Shown here one piece after another: positions 11,019-21,477 of a stretch of DNA of 64,000 bases (positions are counted from its first letter, which is position 1; each line of letters opens with the position of its first letter). Made by a program: the position numbers and the translations under genes. Source of the DNA: Salinirussus salinus (GTDB lineage Archaea; Halobacteriota; Halobacteria; Halobacteriales; Haloarculaceae); assembly GCF_009831455.1 (NCBI RefSeq), contig NZ_WOWO01000004.1, positions 372,001 to 436,000 on the forward strand, written 5' to 3'. The notes under the pieces are model-generated. The model was given only the letters and a program-made list of their open reading frames with translations, made no database searches and was not told the origin of the DNA.

Positions 11019-11815
11019 GGTGGCCACGCATCGCCCGGAAGGAATTCCGGGACGCAGCCCGCACCCGGTCGCTGTTCGTCGCCACCGCGCTGTTCGCTAT
11101 CCTCGGTGGCGCCACCGGCTACTTCGGCGGCGCAACCGGGGGCGCCGCGCGAGCGCTCCCCACCGCCGCCCTCGGCCTGCTGACCTTCTTCGTCCCCGTG
11201 GTCGCGCTGGGGTTCAGCTACGAGGCCGTCGTCTCTCCACGCGAGCGAGGGAGCCTCCAGTTCCTGCTCGGGCTGCCCTTCAACCGCTGGGACGTTCTCC
11301 TCGGTACCTATGCCGGCCGGCTGGCCATCGTCTGGGTCTCCGTGCTCGCTGGCTTCGTCGCGCTCGCGCTGGCGGCGCTGCTCCGTGGTGTCGTCGTCTC
11401 GCCGGCTGCCGCCGCCGGCTCGCTCGCGACCGCCGCAGCGCTGGGGCTCGCATTCGTCGCCATCGGCGTCGGCCTCTCGGCGGCCGTCCGCTCGACACAG
11501 GCCGCCGCCATCCTCGCGTTCGGGCTCTTCTTGCTGTTTTTCTTTTTCTGGTGGCAGGTGCCCGGGCTGGTCGCGTACGTGTTCAACGGCTTCGCCGCTC
11601 CGCCGGAGCCGCCCGCGTGGGCACCGGTCTTCCGGTCGCTGAACCCCGTCGCGGCCTACGGCGTCCTCGGTAACTCGCTCGCCGCCGACAGCGTCGGCGC
11701 CGGGCTCATCGGCGGCGCCGTCGACTCGCCGTCGCTCGCCGCCGCCGTCCTCGCCGGCTGGGCAACGCTCCCGCCGCTTGCGGGCTACCTGCGGTTCCGG
11801 GACGACGACCTCTGA
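11015..11815 (+). CDS. ABC-2 type transporter permease (pair 2)
   Basis: This 266-residue membrane protein starts with an RIARKEFRDAARTRSL cytoplasmic segment like the first permease. Six hydrophobic stretches follow, including a Phe-rich one near residues 165-185 (LFLLFFFFWW). The loop PRERGSLQFLLGLPFNRWDV corresponds to the ERESGSMKLLLALP loop of pair 1. The overall order matches pair 1, so the two permeases are paralogues. The gene ends 20 bp before the convergent ligA stop. Confidence 0.9.
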   Translation: MRWPRIARKEFRDAARTRSLFVATALFAILGGATGYFGGATGGAARALPTAALGLLTFFVPVVALGFSYEAVVSPRERGSLQFLLGLPFNRWDVLLGTYAGRLAIVWVSVLAGFVALALAALLRGVVVSPAAAAGSLATAAALGLAFVAIGVGLSAAVRSTQAAAILAFGLFLLFFFFWWQVPGLVAYVFNGFAAPPEPPAWAPVFRSLNPVAAYGVLGNSLAADSVGAGLIGGAVDSPSLAAAVLAGWATLPPLAGYLRFRDDDL

Positions 11816-11834
11816 AGCGGCTGACCCCCGCGGT

Positions 11835-13907
<2,073 letters not shown>

Positions 13908-13987
13908 CTATCGCCGGTCGGCACGGTATAGAAGCCGGCGGTCTCGGGTCGCTCGACTCCCACTCCGTAGCCGTGGCGCGGAGGTGC

Positions 13988-14821
13988 TCAGTCCTCGGAT
14001 TCGCCCCCCGCTTGCGGGTCACGCGGCCGCGTCCCCTGGAACGGGCGGGGCTCGAACGCCTCCCGGGCGAGGAAGGTGTCGGCGCGCTCGCGGAACTCCT
14101 CGGAGGCCCAGACCCGGGCGGTGAGGTCGCGGGCCATCTCCTGGCCCGTCAGCCCGAGGTTCGTCCACTGCTTCATCACGGCCTTGATCGTCCGGTAGGC
14201 CTGGGGGCTCTTGTCGTCGATGATGGTCTCGACCAGTTCTACTGCCCGGGCCTCCGCGCTGCCGTCCTCGACGACGCGGTTTATCAGCCCGATGGCCTTC
14301 GCCTCCTCGGCGGTCAGCAGCCGTCCGGTCAACAGGAGGTCGCGGGCGCGCTTCTCGCCGACCATCAGCGGGAGCAGCTGGACGCCCCCGCCGGCGGCGG
14401 TCGAACCCACACCGACCTCCGGCTGGCCGAACTCGGCGCTCTCGGCGGCGACGATGAGGTCACACGCCGAGGCGAGTTCGTTCCCGCCCGCGACGCAGGT
14501 CCCCTCGACGCCCGCGACCACCGGTTTACCCGTGTCGCGCAGGATGTCCAGCACGTCGAAGTAGGCCGTCAGCCAGCGCGCGCCCTCCTCGAACTCGAGG
14601 TCGGACAGCTCCTGGAGCGAGGCGCCGGCACAGAAAGCGTCGCCGGTCGCCCCGAGCACGATACCCCGGACGCCGTCGTCGCGGTCGGCGGCGACCACGG
14701 CCTCGGTCAGTTCGTGCAGCATCCGCAGGTCGATGACGTTGCTGCGCTCGGGCGCGTCCAGCCGGACCACCTCGATGCGGTCGTCCCCCGGGTGTCGCTC
14801 GGTCTGGATCGTCTCGGCCAT
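13988..14821 (-). CDS. Enoyl-CoA hydratase/isomerase family protein
   Basis: This 277-residue crotonase-fold protein has an oxyanion-hole segment GDAFCAGASLQEL and a GTCVAGGNELASACDL segment. The latter and QPEVGVG supply the two Glu residues that act in enoyl-CoA hydratases. It therefore probably hydrates or isomerises a CoA ester in fatty-acid or aromatic-acid breakdown; the substrate is unknown. I start it at 14821 (MAETIQTERHPG) rather than 14854, because a TATA-like tatag at about 14846 lies 26 bp upstream, which fits a leaderless mRNA. It lies between ligA and an aminotransferase on the same strand, 83 bp from ligA. Confidence 0.85.
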   Translation of the reverse strand: MAETIQTERHPGDDRIEVVRLDAPERSNVIDLRMLHELTEAVVAADRDDGVRGIVLGATGDAFCAGASLQELSDLEFEEGARWLTAYFDVLDILRDTGKPVVAGVEGTCVAGGNELASACDLIVAAESAEFGQPEVGVGSTAAGGGVQLLPLMVGEKRARDLLLTGRLLTAEEAKAIGLINRVVEDGSAEARAVELVETIIDDKSPQAYRTIKAVMKQWTNLGLTGQEMARDLTARVWASEEFRERADTFLAREAFEPRPFQGTRPRDPQAGGESED

Positions 14822-14909
14822 GGCCGGCAGGTCGGCGCCCACGACTATAGTCACCGGGGGCGGCTCCCGGGCAAGAGCGGGCGCAGGGACCCGCCGACGG
14901 CGCAGGCGA

Positions 14910-16052
14910 CTACAGCCCGGCGACGTCCTCGATGGCGTCGGTGAGTTCGCGGATACTCTCGACGGTGTGTTCGCCCATGTGGCCGATCCGGAAGCTCTCC
15001 TCGCTGATATCGCCGTACCCGCTGGAGAAGACCATGTCGTACTCCTCGGAGACGGCCTCGACGGTCCCGGCCACGTCGATGCCGCGGGTGTTCTCGACGC
15101 AGGTCACGGCCTGGGACTCGTACCCCTCCTCGGGGTAGAGGCCGAAGTGCTCGCGGGCCCACTCGCGGGTGTACTCGGCCATCTCCCGGTGGCGCTGGTC
15201 CCGTGCCTGGTGGCCCTCCTCGAGCATGTGTTTCATCTGCTTTCGGTAGGCGAGCATCAGCGGGATGGCGGGCGTGGAGTGTGTCTGGCCCTTCCGGTCG
15301 TAGTAGTCCAGATTCCGCTGGAAGCCGCCGTACCAGGAGGCGGACTCCTTCCCCAGCTCGCGCTCGTAGGCGGCGTCGCTGACCGTACACACGGCGAGGC
15401 CGGGTGGCATCGCGAAGGCCTTCTGAGTGGAGGTGAAGATACAGTCGATGTTGTGGCCCTCGACGTCGACGTAGTCGCCGCCGAGACAGGAGATGGCGTC
15501 GACGACGAAGTAGGTGTCCGGGTAGTCGCCGAGCAGGTCCCCGACCTCCTCGACGGGGTTGCGGACTCCGGTGGAAGTCTCGTTCATCACCATGCCGACG
15601 GCGTCGTAGTCCTCACCGGACTCCAGGGCGTCCCGGATGTCGTCGGGCTTGACAGCCTCGCCCCACTCGTACTCGACGCGGTCGACGGTCTTGCCGAGGC
15701 GCTCGGCGACGTTCGCCTGGCGCTCGCTGAACGCGCCGCTGGTGGGGACGAGCATCCGCTCGTCGACGAGGTTGAGGGTGGTCGCCTCCCAGAACTCGGT
15801 GCCCGAGGCGGTGAGCACGATGACGTCCTGGTCGGTGTCCAGAAACTCCTTGGTGTCCTCCACGATGGTCGTGTAGAGGTCGGTCATCCGGTCCATCCGG
15901 TGGCCGAACATCGGCTCGGCCATCGCGTCGATGACGTCCTCGCGGACCTCGGTCGGACCCGGAAGGTACAGCGTCTTTTCGGGGTAGTCGTCCCTGTATT
16001 GGTTGGTCACGGCAGCCACCTCGTGTGGCGTACCCTCGCGGCCGGGCGTCAT
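14910..16052 (-). CDS. Class V PLP-dependent aminotransferase (alanine-glyoxylate/serine-pyruvate type)
   Basis: This 380-residue enzyme has the class V layout: YLPGPTEVREDV near the N-terminus, ASGTEFWEATT as the phosphate-binding turn, VVDAISCLGG containing the Asp that contacts the PLP nitrogen, and STQKAFAMPPG carrying the Schiff-base Lys. It fits the serine-pyruvate/alanine-glyoxylate/phosphoserine-like group, with amino donor and acceptor undetermined. The ATG at 16052 gives a 16-residue lead before NQYRDDYPEK; a GTG at 16010 would also fit, and a longer in-frame ORF reaches 16196. No clear TATA box decides the start. Confidence 0.88.
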   Translation of the reverse strand: MTPGREGTPHEVAAVTNQYRDDYPEKTLYLPGPTEVREDVIDAMAEPMFGHRMDRMTDLYTTIVEDTKEFLDTDQDVIVLTASGTEFWEATTLNLVDERMLVPTSGAFSERQANVAERLGKTVDRVEYEWGEAVKPDDIRDALESGEDYDAVGMVMNETSTGVRNPVEEVGDLLGDYPDTYFVVDAISCLGGDYVDVEGHNIDCIFTSTQKAFAMPPGLAVCTVSDAAYERELGKESASWYGGFQRNLDYYDRKGQTHSTPAIPLMLAYRKQMKHMLEEGHQARDQRHREMAEYTREWAREHFGLYPEEGYESQAVTCVENTRGIDVAGTVEAVSEEYDMVFSSGYGDISEESFRIGHMGEHTVESIRELTDAIEDVAGL

Positions 16053-16164
16053 GGGCGTTTTGATGCCGTGCCGGTCGGTGTCTCCCCGGCTTCGCGACGG
16101 TGCGTCCGGCGCCACCGTGACGACAGACAGGTACGCCAAAGTACGGGGCCCCCTGACCCGGAAT

Positions 16165-16878
16165 ATGGACACGCTACAGGAGTTGCTCGAGCGCAACGCC
16201 CGTCACGTCGAATCGCTGCCCGAGGGACACTTCGCGGACGTCCAGGACGGTCAGGAACCGACGGCCGTCTCGGTCTGCTGTCCGGACTCGCGGGTGTCCC
16301 AGGAGGGGATGTGGGACGTCGAGGAGCCGGGCTGGCTGTTCGCGCCGAGCACCATCGGCAACCAGGTCTGGGACCGCCACGGGGGCGAGCGGGTCGTCGA
16401 CGGCTCCGTCCTGTACCCCATCGCCTACACGGGCACGCGGACGGCGGTCGTCGTCGGCCACACCGGCTGTGGCGCGGTGACGGCCGCGCTGGAGGCCGTC
16501 CGCGACGAGGGTAGCGAGGGAGACGGCGGCGACGGAGGGGACGACGAGACCCCGCCGGGCGTGGCGAAGTGGGTCGACGCGCTCGTCCCGGTCGTCGAGG
16601 ACGGGCTGGCCGACGAGCGCGTCGACTCCGACCGGGAGGCGGGGCTGGTCGACCAGCTCGTCGAGTACAACGTCGACCGCCAGGTCGCCTTCCTTTGCGG
16701 GAGCGAGGAGGTTCCCGACGATACCGACGTCTACGGCTTCGTCTACGACTTCCAGCGGGTCTACGGCGACGACCCCGGCCGGACCTACCTGGTCAACGCC
16801 GACGGCGAGACCGACGCCGGCGCGCTGCGCGAGCGCGTCCCCGCCGACTTCGAGGAGGCGGTCCGGCGACTGCTGTAA
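16165..16878 (+). CDS. Beta-class carbonic anhydrase
   Basis: This 237-residue enzyme interconverts CO2 and bicarbonate with a zinc site. The beta-class ligands are all visible: Cys39 with the Asp41-Ser-Arg43 dyad (CCPDSR), His99 and Cys102 (GHTGC). An acidic Gly/Asp-rich insert follows at about residues 115-130, before a dimerisation helix region. The ATG at 16165 is chosen because a TATA-like segment (ccaaagtac, about 16136) sits some 27 bp upstream and the next in-frame start upstream lies at 16003. It is divergent from the aminotransferase gene and converges with the MFS gene, stops 2 bp apart. Confidence 0.93.
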   Translation: MDTLQELLERNARHVESLPEGHFADVQDGQEPTAVSVCCPDSRVSQEGMWDVEEPGWLFAPSTIGNQVWDRHGGERVVDGSVLYPIAYTGTRTAVVVGHTGCGAVTAALEAVRDEGSEGDGGDGGDDETPPGVAKWVDALVPVVEDGLADERVDSDREAGLVDQLVEYNVDRQVAFLCGSEEVPDDTDVYGFVYDFQRVYGDDPGRTYLVNADGETDAGALRERVPADFEEAVRRLL

Positions 16879-16880
16879 CC

Positions 16881-18095
16881 TCAGGCCCGCTCGGCCCGCA
16901 CACGGTCGGGCCCGAGCCGGAGCAGCGCCGGAAGCGCGAGGACGGCGATGGCGACTTCCGAGAGGCCGACGGCGAGGAAGGCCGCGCCGAAGCCCGCCCT
17001 CGCGGCGACAGTGGCCCCGCCGACCACCCCGGCGAGAAAGCCCAGACTCCCGAAGACGTTGAACCCGCCCATCGCCGTCCCGCGGGCGTCGCCGGCCAGG
17101 TCGGTCACCAGCGCCATCGTCGCCGGCGCCACCAGCGCCCCGAGCACGCCGACGGCGACCATCACTGCCGCGGTCAGCGGAACGGAGGGCGCGAGGAAGA
17201 CACAGACGATGGCGACGCCGTAGAACAGCGAGCCGACCGCGACCGGGACGACCCGGCCGACCCGGTCCGACAGCCGGCCGAAGGGGTACTGTAACAACGC
17301 GAAGGGAGCGAAGAAGGCACCGAGCAGGAGTCCGGTCCCCGCGGCGTCGAGGCCGAGCTCGGAGCGGAAGTAGACGGTGCCCACGAGGGCGAAAAAGCCG
17401 GCAGTCAGGCGGTCGACGAAGCCGAAGGCGAAGGGGACGGCCAGCGAGGGGCGCTCCCGGAGGACGCTCACGGCGGCGCGGACGCCGCCCCGGCTGCTCT
17501 CGGGTGCCCGCTCCTCGACCAGCGCGGCCACGCTCGCGGCGACGACAAGCAGGGCGCTCGCCGCGTAGAGGGGGACGAACGGACCCAGCGCGTACAGCTG
17601 GCCGCCGACCGGCGCGCCCAGCGCGGTGCCGGCGCCGATGGCGATGCCCGCGGCGCCCATGTTCCGGCCGTGACCCCCGGGGAGGTCCATCAGCGTGGTG
17701 ACCGCAAGCGAGAAGGCACCGATGGTCGCCGCCCCCTGCAGGAACCGGAGGCCGAGCACCGTCGCGTACGGCAGCCCGAACCCCGGGACGAGCGCGACAG
17801 CGAGATAGCCAGCGGCGCCGAGCAGGGCGCCGGCGACGACGAAGCGCCGGCGCCGTCCGGCGGCGTCGCTGGCGGCCCCCCAGAGACCCGCGAAAAGGAC
17901 GAAGCCGAGGAACTCGGCGGTCAGGAACCACTTGCCGGCGCTGAGGACGGCGTCGACGTTTCCGCCCCAGGAGGCGGGCGTCCCGCCCAGCGCGCTCACG
18001 AGCGCTGGGATGTCGGGATACAGCGCCACCTGCGCGAACAGGACGGTGAAGACGACGCCAGCGAGCAGGGCGCGGTCGCGACGTTCGGCGGCCAC
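16881..18095 (-). CDS. MFS transporter
   Basis: This 404-residue protein shows about 12 hydrophobic segments in two halves. The first half has the MFS loop 2-3 signature form (GLWGAASDAAGRRRRF, about residues 70-85), and the second half carries the matching GRLSDRVGRVV near 270. The central loop after residue 190 is short and charged. It resembles drug or sugar efflux MFS proteins; direction and substrate cannot be read. A TATA-like aactatcc lies about 25 bp upstream of the ATG at 18095. The stop is 2 bp from the end of the convergent carbonic anhydrase gene. Confidence 0.9.
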   Translation of the reverse strand: MAAERRDRALLAGVVFTVLFAQVALYPDIPALVSALGGTPASWGGNVDAVLSAGKWFLTAEFLGFVLFAGLWGAASDAAGRRRRFVVAGALLGAAGYLAVALVPGFGLPYATVLGLRFLQGAATIGAFSLAVTTLMDLPGGHGRNMGAAGIAIGAGTALGAPVGGQLYALGPFVPLYAASALLVVAASVAALVEERAPESSRGGVRAAVSVLRERPSLAVPFAFGFVDRLTAGFFALVGTVYFRSELGLDAAGTGLLLGAFFAPFALLQYPFGRLSDRVGRVVPVAVGSLFYGVAIVCVFLAPSVPLTAAVMVAVGVLGALVAPATMALVTDLAGDARGTAMGGFNVFGSLGFLAGVVGGATVAARAGFGAAFLAVGLSEVAIAVLALPALLRLGPDRVRAERA

Positions 18096-18173
18096 GTTTG
18101 CCGCTCCGTCGTCCGGATAGTTGCCCCTGACGGTTTCGGGCGGTCGGGAACGCCGGTCGGGCGCGTCCTCGCC

Positions 18174-20171
18174 TCAGACCGGCAGCTTCTCCACGATATC
18201 CCAGCCGCGCTCGTCGAGGACGGTCACGGTCCGCCCGGCGAAGACGTAGAGGTGGTCGCCGACGTAGCGGGCGCGGGTCACGGGCTCCGCAGTCTCGACC
18301 CGGCGCTCGACGTCGAGGCTGCTGTCCGTGTAGTCGACGGCAAGCGCCTGCTGGCCGGCCGGGAGGACGAACACCTCGTGTCTGCGGTCGATGGTGAAGG
18401 CGTGGTGGCTGCCGGCGACGGCCGACCAGCCCGCCTCCAGCCGGAGGTTGTCGTCGACGACGGGGTCGGTCGGGTCGGAGACGTCGAACAGGACCGCCTT
18501 GACGCGGCCGTCCTCCTCGCCGACCCCCAGCACGTGGTCGTCGTCGATGGGGTGGAGATACGTCGAGAAGCCCGGCAGCTCCAGCGTGCCGCGCTCGACG
18601 GGCTCCTCCGGGTCGGAGAGGTCGACGACGTGCAGCGGGTCGACCTGCCGGAAGGTGACGACGTAGGCGGTCTCGCCGACGTAGCGGACGGCGTAGACGC
18701 GCTGACCCTCGCCCATGCCCGTCACCGAGCCCTGCCGGTCGAGCGACTCGGCCTCGAGCGTGTAGAGGTCGTTCTCGCTCTCGGCGCTGCCGTAGCCCGG
18801 GATGGTGGTGGCGACCCGGAGGGTGCCGTTGTGGGCCGACAGCGAGAACTGGTTCAGCGGCTCGCCGGGGACGCTCCCGTGGGCGGCAACCTCGAGCCGT
18901 CCGCCGAGTTCGACCCGCACGACGCCGGTCCGGGTGAGGGTGCGCTTGCGCTCGCCCAGATACTCCCGCAGCCCGTCGCTGAGCTCGCGGTAGACCGCCC
19001 GCTCCTCGCGGTCGGAGCGCTCGGCGTACTCCCTGACCCGCTCGGCGACCGCGCGCCACTGCTCGTCGCGGGGTTGGGTGTCGCGGATCATCGCCACCTC
19101 GGCTTTCACCGGCCCGGGGAGCACGTCGGAGGCCAGCAGGTAGTCGGTCAGGACCGCCGTCCGGTCGGTCCGTTCGGTGTAGGTCAGATAGAGGTCCTCG
19201 CCGTCGGCGTAGACGACGGTGTTCGCCCGGGTGCCGACCAGGCCCGTCGCGTTCGAGACGGCACCGGTCGCGGGGTCCATCGCGGCCACGGTGTAGGTGG
19301 CGTCGGCCCGGATCTGCGTCTCGGGGTGGGCGATGTCGGTACACGTCACCGGAGCGGCGCCGCCGAGCGGCTCGACGGGGCAGGGGTCGGCGGGGTCGAC
19401 CGCGTTCGCCGTGACGACGTAGAGCCGGTCGTCGGCCAGCCGCGCGGCCACCAGCGAGCCGTTCAGCGGGTGCGACCAGACCCGCTCGGGCGCGCTCGCG
19501 TCGCTGATGTCGTAGCCGACGAGCTCGTCGGGAGCGAGGACGACCAGGCTGTCGCCGGTCTGGAGCAGTTGCCCGCTCTCGTTGATCTCCGCGGCGACCT
19601 CGGGTGCCGCCGGGTCGCCGATGTCGATGACCGTCGTGTTGGGCTGCTTGCGGGGTTCGGGTCTGGCGACGCCGTCGCCCGAAACTGCGGTCGTCCGAAC
19701 CACGCGGTAGCGCTCCCGGGGCGCGTAGAAGAAGTGCTCGCCGTCGGTCTTGACCAGGTCCGGCTCGTCGACGCCGGCGACCTGGACGTTGGTCGTCCCG
19801 ACGCGGGTGTCGGCGCCGCCCCCTCCGGTGTCGGCCGCCGTGGCAGTCCCCCCGGTCGTCTCGACCGTCGCGTCCTGTTCGGCGACCGCATCCCCGCCTC
19901 CGCCGTCGCCACCGCCGGCTGCGCCGCTGGCGCGCGCGACGGGCGCGCCGCCGGAGCCGAGGCGCTGGCTGGCCTGGACGTACTCCCTGAACTCCGCCTC
20001 GCCGTCGAAGTAGCTGACCCCGGTCGCTGTCCCGTTCCCAGCGCCGGGCGTCGACCACTCGGCGTCGGACGTCGCCCGCGGCGGTTCCGGCCCGACCAGC
20101 GCGGCGCCCGCACCGGCCACCACGAGGACGGCGACGAGCCCGGCGACCACGAGATGCCTCGACAGTCCCAT
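18174..20171 (-). CDS. Secreted beta-propeller domain protein (PF09826-like)
   Basis: This 665-residue protein has an N-terminal hydrophobic segment (VVAGLVAVLVVAGAGAALVG, residues 8-27) acting as signal peptide or membrane anchor. An acidic Gly/Thr-rich linker with two short Gly runs follows, then a long beta-rich region from about residue 125 on. Repeated blades have forms such as DISDASAPERVWSHPL, HVVDLSDPEEPVERG and DVSDPTDPVVDD, the aspartate-rich strands of the beta-propeller family PF09826. It is probably exposed at the cell surface. Function is unknown; a ligand- or cofactor-binding role is plausible. A TATA-like ctattagc at about 20195 is at leaderless distance from the ATG. Confidence 0.85.
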   Translation of the reverse strand: MGLSRHLVVAGLVAVLVVAGAGAALVGPEPPRATSDAEWSTPGAGNGTATGVSYFDGEAEFREYVQASQRLGSGGAPVARASGAAGGGDGGGGDAVAEQDATVETTGGTATAADTGGGGADTRVGTTNVQVAGVDEPDLVKTDGEHFFYAPRERYRVVRTTAVSGDGVARPEPRKQPNTTVIDIGDPAAPEVAAEINESGQLLQTGDSLVVLAPDELVGYDISDASAPERVWSHPLNGSLVAARLADDRLYVVTANAVDPADPCPVEPLGGAAPVTCTDIAHPETQIRADATYTVAAMDPATGAVSNATGLVGTRANTVVYADGEDLYLTYTERTDRTAVLTDYLLASDVLPGPVKAEVAMIRDTQPRDEQWRAVAERVREYAERSDREERAVYRELSDGLREYLGERKRTLTRTGVVRVELGGRLEVAAHGSVPGEPLNQFSLSAHNGTLRVATTIPGYGSAESENDLYTLEAESLDRQGSVTGMGEGQRVYAVRYVGETAYVVTFRQVDPLHVVDLSDPEEPVERGTLELPGFSTYLHPIDDDHVLGVGEEDGRVKAVLFDVSDPTDPVVDDNLRLEAGWSAVAGSHHAFTIDRRHEVFVLPAGQQALAVDYTDSSLDVERRVETAEPVTRARYVGDHLYVFAGRTVTVLDERGWDIVEKLPV

Positions 20172-20337
20172 GCATGCCCCGTTATCTCACACCGGCTAAT
20201 AGGCGGCGTAGACTCAAACGGCGATTGTACACACGGATCAGCCTCTCGAACGCGTTTCAGCCGCTCAGCGGCCGAAATCGGCTCGCCGGACTGCCGCCGC
20301 GGGCAGGACTTTTCACCGCGGGGCCCCGGGCACGAGT

Positions 20338-21477
20338 ATGGAACACGAGGATGCCGGAGCGGCCTGCCGTCGGGTGCTCGACGCCGTCGGCGGGACCGTC
20401 GTCGCGGACACCGCTTTCCTCGAGACGGTACTGACGGGTATTCTGGCCCGCGGACACGTACTGCTCGAGGACGTCCCCGGCACCGGCAAGACGCTGACCG
20501 CCCGCTCGTTCGCCCGGACGCTCGACCTCTCCTTTCACCGGATCCAGTTCACGCCCGACCTCCTGCCCGCGGACATCACGGGCTCGACGGTCTACAGCGA
20601 GGCCACCGGCGAGTTCGAGTTCTCGCCCGGTCCCGTCTTCGCCAACGTCGTCCTGGCCGACGAGATCAACCGCGCGCCCCCGAAGACCCAGGCGGCCCTG
20701 CTGGAGGCGATGGGTGAGGGACAGGTCACCGTCGACGGCGAGACACACGACCTGCCCGACCCCTTTTTCGTCATCGCCACGCAGAACCCCGTCGAGCAGG
20801 AGGGGACCTTCGGGCTGCCGGAGGCCCAGCGTGACCGCTTCATGGTGAAGACGGCGATGGGCTACCCCGACTTCGCCGGCGAGCGCGAGCTGATCGACCG
20901 CCGGGCCGACCGGACGACGCAGGCCCCCTCCGCGGAGCCGGTCCTCGGTAGCGAGGAGGTGCCCGCGCTCCAGCGGGTCCCCGAGTCAGTCGACGTGGAC
21001 GGCCGGCTGCGGGACTACGTGGTCGAACTCGGGCGGGCGACCCGCGCGGACGACCGCGTCGAGGTCGGCGTCTCCCCGCGGGGCATCCAGCGGCTGTTCG
21101 AGGCCGCCCGCGCCCGGGCGGTCATCGACGGCCGGGACTACGTCGTCCCGGACGACATCAAGCGGGTGGTCGAGCCGGTGTTCACCCACCGGCTGGTGCT
21201 GACTGCCGACGCCAGCGTCCGGGGCGCAAACCGGCAGACGGTGCTCGCGGACGTGCTCGACGGCGTCCCCGTCCCCGGGTCCGGGGGCCGCTCCGCCGAC
21301 CAGTCCCGGCAGCCGACGGGCGCCGGCGGCCGCGGCGAACCGCGACAGCGCGGCGACGGGACCCGGTCGGCCCGGGACCAGTCCGGAGCACGCGGCGGCC
21401 AGCCGGGCCGCGGGGAGCCAGGGAGTCGCGAGCGCGCCCCCGGCGGCGACGGCGCGCGGCAGGATACCGACCGGTAG
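20338..21477 (+). CDS. MoxR-family AAA+ ATPase
   Basis: This 379-residue AAA+ protein has Walker A EDVPGTGKTLT near residues 43-53, Walker B LADEINRAPPKTQ near 106-118, sensor 1 IATQNPVEQEG near 148, and the MoxR-type LPEAQRDRF sensor/arginine-finger region. The last 70 residues are a low-complexity Gly/Arg/Gln/Ser-rich tail beyond the usual family length. MoxR ATPases act as chaperones or assembly factors for partner DUF58/VWA proteins. The convergent operon starting at 28071 encodes such a DUF58 protein, so a functional link is likely. The ATG at 20338 has a TATA-like cttttcac about 26 bp upstream. Confidence 0.92.
   Translation: MEHEDAGAACRRVLDAVGGTVVADTAFLETVLTGILARGHVLLEDVPGTGKTLTARSFARTLDLSFHRIQFTPDLLPADITGSTVYSEATGEFEFSPGPVFANVVLADEINRAPPKTQAALLEAMGEGQVTVDGETHDLPDPFFVIATQNPVEQEGTFGLPEAQRDRFMVKTAMGYPDFAGERELIDRRADRTTQAPSAEPVLGSEEVPALQRVPESVDVDGRLRDYVVELGRATRADDRVEVGVSPRGIQRLFEAARARAVIDGRDYVVPDDIKRVVEPVFTHRLVLTADASVRGANRQTVLADVLDGVPVPGSGGRSADQSRQPTGAGGRGEPRQRGDGTRSARDQSGARGGQPGRGEPGSRERAPGGDGARQDTDR

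Noticed and set aside
16174-20175. Minus-strand ORF of 1333 aa
   Set aside because: Arg/Pro/Gly-rich shadow of high-GC codons; the beta-propeller and MFS genes lie in another frame of the same strand and the carbonic anhydrase on the opposite strand, all with proper motifs.
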